Below are positions 54,980-64,000 of a DNA stretch of 64,000 bases, one piece after another. Origin of the DNA: Tetracentron sinense (taxonomy: Eukaryota > Streptophyta > Magnoliopsida > Trochodendrales > Trochodendraceae); contig CM026562.1 of assembly GCA_015143295.1 (NCBI GenBank), forward strand, positions 3,820,639 to 3,884,638, given 5' to 3'. Each line of letters opens with the position of its first letter. Position 1 is the first letter of the stretch. The notes under the pieces are model-generated. The model did not search any database, had not been told where the DNA came from, and worked only from the letters and a program-made list of their open reading frames with translations. Both the position numbers and the translations under genes were made by a program.

Positions 54980-57677
54980 TGTAAGCACCCAATTTTTACA
55001 CCCCTCGCCAACTATGGTTAAGTCACTTAACCATAGTTAGTCCCTAGCCTAATCCCTAACCCTAAGAGAACTCTAGCAAAACCTAGGTCCTAAGCCCTAG
55101 TTAAAACCTACCTAAGCCTAGCCCTAGCCTAACCCTAACCTAACCTTAGGTGAGCCCTAGGATCAAACCCTAGGACCAAACCCTAGTTAACACCCTAGCC
55201 TAAGGTAAACATAGCCTAGCCTAGCCTAGTCCAAGCCCTAGTGAGCCTTAGAACCCCAAAGCCTTAAAAGGATCCAAGCCTCGGCCTGGGCCCAAGCCCA
55301 AGCCCAAGCCCATGAAATTCAAACCAAACCCCAACAGTGCACGTGCAGCCCTGGGCAAGGCCCTAAGGGCAAAGTCCTCTGGGTGTCGGTAAACGGATTA
55401 CCGACACCGTGAATTTTCAAAGTTTAGGGGATGTCAGTAATCGAATTACCGACACCCTTGGTTCTTTGTTTTCACGTGCAACCACTCCCCCTGCAGCTCA
55501 GGCACGCCTGTAAACACCTCCTCTCCGGCCCGCAGAACACCCCTCCACCTCCTATAGCTTCCCCTACCCTCGTCCTAATGCCAGGGGTGTCCCTAAGGGA
55601 CTCCCCTACAAATGGCAGACCACCCCATAGCTTCAAGCCCGAATTTATTTTCCAAAAACACCTTAGCCGAAGCTCTATGTGAAAATCCGAGGTCCCCAAC
55701 CCTCCCTTAGCCTTCCTAGTTGTCCCTTTGAAGCCAAGACAACCGCTCAGCTCTGGTAGCAGCACCACCAGGTGCCACCACCACTTGCAGCTTCTCCATG
55801 AGCCACCGCAGGGCACCACCGCAAGATCCAGCATTCCAGCAGGGTAGGGCTTCCCCCTACCCCTAGTTTTATTCATTTCAAATACCATGTGAGCCCCTGG
55901 TCAAATCCAGGGGACATCGTTTTCTTTTTGCAGGTTCACCCTAAGTGGGGAGGACTCTCCTACCTCCCTAGGTGTGGGGAGCCTCCCTCAGGGCACAGGA
56001 GCAACTCATTAGATTTCTAGGGGCCCCTAATATCTTAAGGAAGCCCCGGGTTCACTCCCAGCAGCTTCCATTGAGGCAAATAAAAAAAAAAGGGAAAAAC
56101 CAGGGTGTCGATAATACTAGTGCCGACACACCGTGCAATGAGATTTTGAAGCCTGTGGGGCCCACCTGAAGCCTTTTCAAGCTAAAAATAAATTAGGGTT
56201 TTGTTCATCTTGAACTCTCCTACAACTTCCATGAAGACATCCAGACCTGTAGGAGCCTCTAACTAGGGTTAATACCCTGGTTTTACAAACTGCCCAGAAT
56301 GTCGGCACTCCCTGTACCGACATTCGTCATTTTATGTGATGACCAAACAGGCCACTTTGGTTCATTGTAGGGCCCACACCAGGCAACCCTTGAGGCCCAA
56401 ATCAGGCCCAGTAGACTCCCCTCATCCCAGGCTTCAATTTGACATATTGTGGGCCCCACAAATCATTGTCTAACTCGAGTTACAGGCATTCAAAATCAAA
56501 GAAAAACCGTACATACTGTCGGTAATTCCATTCCCGACAGTGTGTATTTTTAGCTTTTAGGCCCATTTCAGTGGTCCCACACCCCTTGGAGGGCCACCAC
56601 GTGACCTGCCTTGACCCCTGGGACCCAACCCAAGCCTACCCTTGCCTTCCTTGGCTTAACCACGGGTTAAACTAACCCCCGGTTAAAACTTAACTATGGT
56701 TAGTTGCCTAACCACCTTGGAAAAATCCTAGAAATTTAGGAAAAATGCCAAATGGCATTCTAATACCAAACTTGAACTTGTAGAATACCCCACCTCAGTT
56801 AATGCAACTAACCATGGTTAAACTCATGTCTAAACCATGGTTAGTCCTTTTAACTTGGGAAATTGGGATAAAAACCGCTAAAATCAACAAGTCAACTCTA
56901 AGGACTATAAAACTGAATTTGGACCCTAACCCTAGGCCTATTGGGCCGACTTAAGCCTATCGGGCTTAACTTTAGGCCTACCGAGCAAATCCAAGCCTAC
57001 CGGGCTTAACCTTAGGCCCGATCCAAGCCTACTAGGCTTAACCCTAAGCCTATCGGACCAATCCAAGCCTATTGGGCTTAACCTCAGGTCTACCGGGCCA
57101 AACCCTAGTCTACCAGACTTCCTCTCGGCCTACCGAGCCTAAGCCTACCGGGCTTCAACCTTGGCCTACTGGGTCCAATCAATCAAACCAAGCACTTGAC
57201 CAACCCGGTCAACTCAACCCTACTCTACTGGACTAGACCCTAAGCCACCCTTGGTGCACACACAACACACCCATTAGCCTCGGCACGGGCTCATGTGCCA
57301 GAACCATGCTCGGTCTGATCTCGCCCCAATGTGAGTACGTAGGCAGCCCAACTCGGGCCCGACCCTAGTTTAGCTTTCGCCTTCTTGGGTTAGTATAAAC
57401 TAAATCAATGGCATTTGATTAATACTTGACATTTAAATGGCTTAAACCTAGGAAGTAGGGAACCGTCATATGACGGAAGTCCCGGGGTGCCTAACACCTT
57501 CCCCAAGCTTAACCAAACCTCTCACCTAGAACTCTGACCAGACCAAGACCTTATCCATTGACTGAGACCTATCCCTACCGAATAAATAGGTGGTGACTCT
57601 AAACATAAAATCACCTGACCGACCATCGCCAGGACATACACCCATCCCTGTGTGCGGGCCCGAAATCCTTGTCCACA
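54980..57677 (+). repeat. 5' LTR of an Ogre/Tat-type gypsy element
   Basis: 2.7 kb from TGTAAGCACCC to GTCCACA, followed after four bases by the primer site. It contains five short hairpins with TGTCGG/CCGACA stems (near 55384, 55434, 56105, 56291 and 56517), a CCTA-rich block (55040-55215) and a minisatellite (56930-57185). No coding gene; the open frames at 55431-55888 are judged spurious. Confidence 0.7.
56930..57185 (+). repeat. Minisatellite in the Ogre-type LTR
   Basis: About ten irregular units of 22-30 bases on the theme AAGCCTACCGGGCTTAACC, drifting to ATTGGGC, ACTAGGC and ACCAGAC. Each unit is itself partly palindromic (AGCC...GGCT). Confidence 0.7.
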
Positions 57678-57681
57678 GCTC

Positions 57682-57699
57682 TAGCGACTCTGTTGGGGA
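57682..57699 (+). promoter_or_regulatory. Primer binding site of the Ogre/Tat element
   Basis: TAGCGACTCTGTTGGGGA resembles the tRNA-derived TGGCGACTCTGCTGGGGA site typical of Ogre/Tat elements, with two changes. Confidence 0.7.
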
Positions 57700-58538
57700 A
57701 TTTATTAAAGTTCAATCTGGAACCTAGGTTTAAGCTAATTAAACCGCAAATTGAAGCAAATGCCCTAATATTTAGTCTAATACTAATTCTTTTATCTTTT
57801 TAGATTGTATTGTGTACTGTGCATAGCATTCATGTCATAGTAGTGTAACAACCCAAAAACCCTTTAAACAGACTTAATATGCTCACGGCTGCTGGATGAT
57901 TATCCTCAGTGACAGGGGCTTAAAAGTCTTGGAGGTCCGCGAAACTTTGCCTACTGGGTGACTATTCTCGGGAAACAGTTTTGAACGCTCTTGCTTACAC
58001 CAATCGTCCCTTCAGGGAGTCGTATACGGTGTTAAGTGATCCCTCCACCCTTAGGAACACAATTCTGCATACAACAACATGCATACATGTAGCCTAGGCC
58101 AGGGTAGAGCCTACAAGCAGCCAATCCCAGAGGGCTACTATAAACCCTAACCTGCTTGCACCCTATAACCGTCCCGTTCATAGTTGACTACCCGGGCACA
58201 TCCTACCCGGATAAGCACCCACCCAGGGGCATGTGATGAGCCAAACTTGTTCTTGTAATAAAACACATCCTGCCCCTCACATCCTTGACACAGCACATGA
58301 GGTCCAAATCCCCGGTATATAGGTCTTCACTTAGACCTATCATTTGTCTTGTCATGATAGGCCCCCGATTCCCAATAACCCGGATAAAGCATACCAGACC
58401 TCTATCCGACTGCCCTATCGAAGCACATGTGCTTTGTCACACCCAATAAAAAATAAAAAATAAATTGCATCATTTGCATTGCATCTCTCACCGCATACAC
58501 TATACACTTACACAAAGTCTGCATATTTGTCCAGGTAG
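57700..58538 (+). other. Untranslated leader of the Ogre/Tat element
   Basis: About 0.84 kb between the primer site and the first ORF, with no open frame of note. Long leaders are normal for this group. Confidence 0.5.
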
Positions 58539-60189
58539 ATGGCAGGTCCGTCAGGGATTGTTCCGTTAAGCAGCCAGCCTTCATGGTCCATATATTTGAC
58601 TTCCTAGGGGGCATGTGACCAGACCCTCCTTGAGAAAATTGAGGCACTGAGTCGGGATTAGCGTCTCGCTTGGGCTCAGTACTACAGACTGGGTAACACC
58701 CTAGACCTTTCCATGGTTAAGATAGATTGGCGCCTCATTAATGCCACCGTCCAGTATTGGAACCCTACCTATATGGTATTCTGTTTCGGTAAGAACGAAC
58801 TGTGTCCAACACTGGAGGAGATACAGTGCATTCTGGGCTTAAACATGGAGGGTGATGCCATAATACTGCGCTACAAGGCAAACATCTAGGCAGACCTCTC
58901 ACGGTTCTTACGAATCAAGCCTGCCTCCTTGCAGTACGATCCTAGTGGCACTTATAATGGGGTGTCCATTGAATTTCTTGAGAAATTGTACCAGTCCAGG
59001 TGGACCCTGACTCCTTAGAAGCTGAGATCCCTAGTCTCAATGCCTTTACACTAATTATCGTGTCGCAACTGGTGTTCCCGAAAAGCCGCGCCTTTGCCGA
59101 CTCAGTACTGAAAGGGATTATCAAAGACATGCGAGAGTCAAAGACAGTTGTCCTGGTCATCCTCACAGAGCTTCTCAGGGCTCTCAACCTTGTAGCAAAA
59201 CGTAGAAAGGGTGTCTTCCACGACAGTGCACCGCTTCTACATCTGTGGTTGGTCTCACACTTGCCCACTATCTTATCAGTACTCGACGTACCTCGAGATG
59301 CATACAGCCTGCCCAAGAAGATTTCACAGAATCAGGGCCAAATTGTGACTTCTGATATCAAGACACTCTACCGGCTTCTCCAAGACCTGACAGAGGAGCT
59401 GATCACATGGGAATACGTGTGGCTGGTTTGCATACAGCTACCACGCATTGTCATTGCAGGACGACGTTGCAAGTCCTTAGACAGTTTGGACTCCCTCAGT
59501 GCATCCCGGTTATAGACAACCTGGAACAGGACTTCGTTAACTTCACAGAGCACTCTGAACGCCTCACCCGCTGATTTCAAGCAGATTGACAAAGCTCCTG
59601 GAGAGACCAACAGCCAGACTTTATGGTCACATCAAGACCACCAACTGATTCTATATACCGACAGTGGATAGAAAACTCTGACCTTCTACCCGGTATGCCT
59701 GCACCTAGGGAACTGCTTACACTAGTTACAGCTCCATCTCGTGGAACCATACCCATAGCAGAAATGATGGTTCTCAAGACAGACTTCTTCCTGGAAAGGC
59801 AGCTGTACATCCAGGAGAAAGAGAAGCGGCTTCAGAAAGCCCAACGTGCATTCAGGCAACAGGAAGCAGAGCGAGACCGCGAACTCCTAGCCATGCAGGA
59901 ACAGGTTGACCAGCTTGAGCACACGATCCAGTCTCTCTGGAGAAGGCACAGAGGCGATGCCCGAGAAATCACCATCATCAGGGCCTAGTTACACGTCCAT
60001 CAGGAACAGCTTGATAGTGCAAAGGCAGAGATGACCAGCCAGATCCGTCAGTACGGATCTCACATGGACAATGCCTCAGAAACAATTGAGCGCATGGAGG
60101 TTGAAATCACATCCCTCCAACAACAGATCATGGACCTTGAAGGCGTGCCCCGACCGCTTGACTTTGCCATCCCTGATGGACCTGCTTAG
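58539..60189 (+). pseudogene. Ogre/Tat ORF1: DUF7745-type domain plus coiled coil
   Basis: From ATG 58539 the frame reads WRLINATVQYWNPTYMVF, FGKNELCPTLEEIQCILGL and FLRIKPASLQYDPSGTYNGV, the aminotransferase-like/plant-mobile-type domain that Ogre elements carry before gag. It shifts frame near 58990 and goes on at 59000-59515 (AFADSVLKGII, VFHDSAPLLHLWLVSHL). A third frame (59623-60189) gives a Glu/Gln/Arg-rich coiled coil (EKEKRLQKAQRAFRQQEAER) with a stop at 59986. The function in the element is unknown. It has several stops and at least two frameshifts, so it is dead. Confidence 0.7.
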
Positions 60190-60329
60190 GGTTGAGTCTT
60201 TTCTATTTTATTGAGTCAATCCTATACTCACATCACTCACTTCACTGCAATTAATGAAAATCCTTCCTACATTTTCTGTCTCACACGTCATGCATCATCG
60301 TGATTAGTCATTACATCCTTTTTAGTTGC

Positions 60330-62182
60330 ATGAGCCGACCCATGACTCGATCATTCACTACCCTTCTCGCAGAAGTAGAGGACGCAGTCTTGACAGAGAT
60401 ACCGATCTCCGAGCAAGTACCTATCCGAGTACATTCAGAAAATAGTTCAGACATAATGGAAGAACCAGCTGACCAATAACAAATAACCAACGAGATCCTA
60501 CAGTCTCACGTGAGGGACATTGTGGCCATGCAGTCCAAACTAGACAAGGTTCTGGGTTCCTTGACAATTCTACTGGGTACCCGTATTGACGACCCCGCTT
60601 TATGAAACTCGACCAGTAAATCAGCCGAACAGCCAATCCTTGAGCCTCACCAAAACCCGTTCATCATCCCTAACCCAGGACCCACTACAGGTGGAGGAGA
60701 GGCAGAGTATGAACACTGTGATGGGGCGGAGTAGCCCAAGGCCTCCCATATTAATCAGGATAGGCCATCTTCTTCTACAGAAACAATGACAGCTCTTCGT
60801 GACCAGTACGAAGAAATTAGGCAGATAAAAGAAGAACTGAAATGGATGAAGGGTGCTTTACCAGCATCAGTCTATCATTGGAGGACTTGACCTTCTCTAT
60901 AGGAGAGGTTGTACCAGCAGGCTTCAAGATCCCAGACTTCGACAAGTACAATGGATCAGGCCGTCCAAAACAACATTTACAGTTATATCTAGGGGACATG
61001 CTCCTACACCAGAAGAACCAGCCTCTCCTCATACAGTACCTCCAGAAAAGCCTAAAGGGAGCAATCCTAATATGGTGGATGTCAGTGGATAAACAGAGGA
61101 TCAAAACCTGGCAGGACGCCATGGATTGCTTTGTCGAGTAATACTCCTTTAACTAGGAACTCTGGCCTCAGCAGAGCCAGCTCGAACAGATGAGCCAGCG
61201 CAACAACGAATCCTTCCTGGAGTATGTCACCCAGTGGAGGGAGATGGTGGCTAAAATCCCTACTCCTATCCCGAAGCAAGAGCTCGCAAGCATGTTCATG
61301 GGCACACTAAAACAACCCTATTCTACCTTGATGGTCACACTGCCTGTAGTTGACTTCGGCACCATCGTCAAGACTGGTGCCCATACTGAAACAGGCATCA
61401 AGAATGGGGTAATCCACTCTAGTCTAGGGCTTGATCCTCTGAAGACGACAGCTTTGACCAGTAGGAACAGCGGTCCACAGGACCATAAAAAGAAGGAAAG
61501 TGTGAACATGGTGGCTCCTACAGCACCCAACCGACTTCCAACAGCTCCAGCAACTCCATCTTAGCCAGTTAACAGAAACACCCAGCCAGCCCAACCTAAC
61601 CAGGGGCAAAACCAGTGCCAGAACAAGCCCCCTCGTAACTTCACCCCTCTCCCTTACACTCTTAGCCAGTTGCTAGAGTTTCTGACCAAGCAGGGTCTTC
61701 TCACCCTGAGAGGTCCTACACCTCTTCTAACTCTTGATAAGAGAAACAAGAATTATGATGTCAATCAATACTGTGCCTTTCACCAAGGCCCAGGCCATGC
61801 AACGGACTATTGCATCGGCCTCAAGTGCGCCATCTAGGATCTCCTAGATGAGGGTAGGGTGGAACTAGCTCCCAACAATGCCAGCATCACCCAAGCACCA
61901 CTACCCCCACACAACAATCAAGTTAACTTCATACAGTGGGAAAAACCCGGGACAGGGCTGCCAAGACTTATCGCACGTACAGTAGATGATGACATCATCA
62001 GGCCTACCTACAGACCTCTAGTCATTATCTCTTTTCCTTCAACAAACGTACAGTCTATCCAGGCTCCAGTTCAAATACCCGCTCTCGAAACTGATAGAGA
62101 GCAAATTGTCTACACAATCCTGTGTCCAGCCAATTGGCCCACGGCTCCAGCCCAAGCCTCAACCTCTACCGGCCCAGTCTGA
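60330..62182 (+). pseudogene. Ogre/Tat gag remnant
   Basis: ATG 60330 (MSRPMTRSFTTLL) starts it; after a frame change the core is at 60842-61564 (FKIPDFDKYNGSGRPKQHL, QYLQKSLKGAILIWWMSVD, SFLEYVTQWREMVAKIPTP). A Cys/His motif follows near 61775-61830 (YCAFHQGPGHATDYC), as in Ogre gag. Stops include 60478, 61141 (TAA), 61156 (TAG), 61562 and 61835. Particle-forming role; this copy is broken. Confidence 0.85.
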
Positions 62183-62399
62183 ATCACTCACCCTTCTTCC
62201 CAGTCTTTCGCCCTGAACCATGTACCTCCCCGCTCTCTCATCATCAAGAGCAAGAGTATAGCCAACCTAACCCATTCAGGCCGGGTTTACCAACCACCGA
62301 CTGCTGAGCTGGCTAAAAGGAAAGAAAAAGAAACAGAAAAAGTAAAGGTACTAGACCCTGATAAAGAAGCAGCAGAATCTGCAGTTCTGCTAAAAATTC

Positions 62400-63512
62400 T
62401 TGAGAAGGCGGAAGAATTCAACATCACACAGCAGTTGAGTAAAGTTCCCGCACAGATTTCAATCTTGGGTCTTCTTCTGACCTCTGAACATCACATGCAA
62501 CAACTCCTCCGAGTATTTAACGCCCATGTAATGCCAGACATCACACCCGAGAAGCTGGGACACATGGTAGGCCAAATACTGGAACCCCGAGTCATCTCCT
62601 TCACAGAAGAAGAGATACCGGATGGAGACAGAGACCATACCCAGGCCCTCTATATTGCAGTGCAGTGTATGGACATAACTCTCTATTTAGTGCTGATTGA
62701 CAACGGCTCTGTATACTGTCAACGCTACAAAGGCTGGGTATGGACTTCGGCCAACTCAAAAAGAGACTCATGACAATCAGGGCTTTCGACAACTCAACAC
62801 GGCAGAACATGGGTGATATCGATTTGGCTATCAGAGTCGGACCTGCTCAATTCACCATAAATTTCCAGTGGTGAATGTGCCCGCTTCATTTACCCTGCTC
62901 CTTGGGAGGTCATGGATCCATACGGCCAGAGCCATTCCCTCCTCTCTACACCAATGAATCAAGTTTATCCAGGACGACCACCTAGTCATCATTCCATCAG
63001 AGAAATTGGCAAGTTCCCTCGGGGACGTACAGGGGCTCGGGCAGGACACATCTTTCATGACTTATCAATTTGAGCAGGTCAGTTCTATCGCCTAGATAGA
63101 AGAACAGAACAAGAAGCAGATTTCGTCATTTGTCAGGATGATGGCAAAAATGAACTACCAACTAGGGGTAGGTCTTGGAGCCCGAAATCAGGGAATGAAG
63201 AAGAGATACACTCCTCCGCACTACACCACACCATTCGGACTGGGCTACAGGCCCACATATCAGGACAATCTCGTCAAGCTTACACAAAAGAACAACCTGT
63301 CTATGAAACCAGAACCTCGTTCCCACATCTCTGTAACCTTCCCAATCAAAACCTTTGAGCCTTACCCCATGGCACCCGTTGCCTCAACCCCTCAGCTTAA
63401 TGTTGAATTGTTAGGGAATCCAGTCCTAGAGGTCTTCAGCATGGTCACATTGTTCGACGAGCTGACTGTAGAAGATGCTGTAGCAGAAGTAGAATATCTG
63501 GCGGGAGAGTAG
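62400..63512 (+). pseudogene. Ogre/Tat protease region remnant
   Basis: 62435-62773 ends in ALYIAVQCMDITLYLVLIDN followed by GS, the Ogre-type protease active site (DNGS). It is followed in shifted frames by IRAFDNSTRQNMGDIDLAI, then an LGGHGSI block (about 62900) and 63138-63512 with YQLGVGLGARNQG and FGLGYRPT, a glycine-rich segment common just after the protease in this group. The frame changes at least three times. Reverse transcriptase should lie beyond the window. Confidence 0.75.
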
Positions 63513-64000
63513 GTCTGCACCATCCCTAACAGCCCCGAGACATCATCCAGTCCCCAGCCACTGATCCGTTGATGGACTGAGGCTCTCACGATCGAGGGCA
63601 TCCAGGGCCGAGGTAGCAGCAGTGCAGAAAAGGTCAAGAAGTGAAGAAGCATCACCCTTCTCCTCCTTCTATTTCTCTTTGCTCCTGTTTGCAAAATCCA
63701 AATGTCAGGCCACTATCGACCTCTTTCTTTTGTTTGAGTCAAACTTTTGTAAACAATCATACTTGTTTTATAAATGAAATCTGATCTTTTTAACTCAAAA
63801 TCATGTTTTGCATCCAAAAAATTTTGGCTGATGACGAAAATCACACAGACTCTTCCTCTGGAAGGCCTAGTGTCCTGAAGCCACCAAAAACAAAAAATTA
63901 TAAGCATGGTAAACTTAGCTAATTGATTTGCCAGGAAATCACCTGCACTAGGGCTACCCCTGAAACCCTTTTGGAGCTGACGGAAGTAGAGTATGACTCA
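63513..64000 (+). other. Spacer between Ogre protease and reverse transcriptase
   Basis: Stops in all frames and T-rich runs (63660-63800), then from about 63935 a readable GNHLH/EITCTRATPETLLELTEVEY-like stretch. Ogre elements are known to carry an intron between protease and reverse transcriptase; TGCCAG at 63928-63933 could be its acceptor. Confidence 0.35.

Noticed and set aside
55040-55215. CCCTAACCCTAA-like block resembling telomere repeat
   Set aside because: Only one or two adjacent CCCTAA units; the rest is irregular CCTAG/CCTAA. It lies inside an LTR, so it is low-complexity LTR sequence, not a telomere or interstitial telomere.
55431-55888. 83- and 138-codon overlapping open frames in the Ogre-type LTR
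   Set aside because: Pro/Cys/Gly-rich translations of GC-richer LTR sequence on opposing strands; no domains.
1-64000. CRISPR array, rRNA, tRNA genes, bacterial operons
   Set aside because: None seen. Direct repeats present are LTR minisatellites and MITE arrays; tRNA-like motifs are only retroelement primer sites and the SINE promoter.

Overview
The window is AT-rich nuclear DNA from a flowering plant. The evidence is an intronless G-type (bulb-type) lectin receptor-like kinase, Ty3/gypsy chromovirus and Ogre/Tat elements, Ty1/copia elements including one with Angela/BARE-like features, an L1-type LINE, hAT, Mutator and Harbinger DNA elements and a tRNA-derived SINE. I cannot name the species. 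Apart from two near-identical receptor kinase genes, everything recognisable is mobile DNA or its debris.

Layout. 1-13907 is a large imperfect palindrome. Each arm carries an intact 811-residue lectin receptor kinase (1449-3884 minus, 9849-12284 plus), transcribed away from a centre near 5.5-6.3 kb. The arms differ by private small insertions: a SINE and two Mutator-like MITEs on the left; two Mutator-like MITEs, a foldback MITE and two hAT-type elements on the right. 14089-29830 is a minus-strand LINE opened by a small MITE, by a Harbinger element (28222-29398) and by a DNA element (17052-28043) that itself hosts a Del/Tekay-like gypsy retrotransposon (17146-26838). 29830-34934 holds copia debris. 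34935-41011 is a third, broken receptor kinase copy, cut by a recent copia insertion (35311-40195); its kinase half is missing. Its upstream region is collinear with the left arm of the palindrome and continues to about 52425, interrupted by a long foldback element (41066-42094), a 5.56-kb hAT transposon (42115-47678) and further MITEs. 52430-64000 is nested gypsy sequence: a gag-start fragment, a truncated Tat-like LTR, then an Ogre/Tat element with a 2.7-kb LTR, a DUF7745/coiled-coil ORF, gag and protease, which runs off the window end.

The two intact kinases are the only genes likely to act for the host: secreted-side lectin/PAN domains, one membrane span and a non-RD cytoplasmic Ser/Thr kinase, a type used at the plasma membrane in defence and stress signalling. 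An 887-bp tract that is base-for-base identical between the arms, beside clearly diverged flank, suggests recent gene conversion. Because the locus is triplicated, several transposons have their empty target site elsewhere in the same window, so their ends and target duplications can be read directly.
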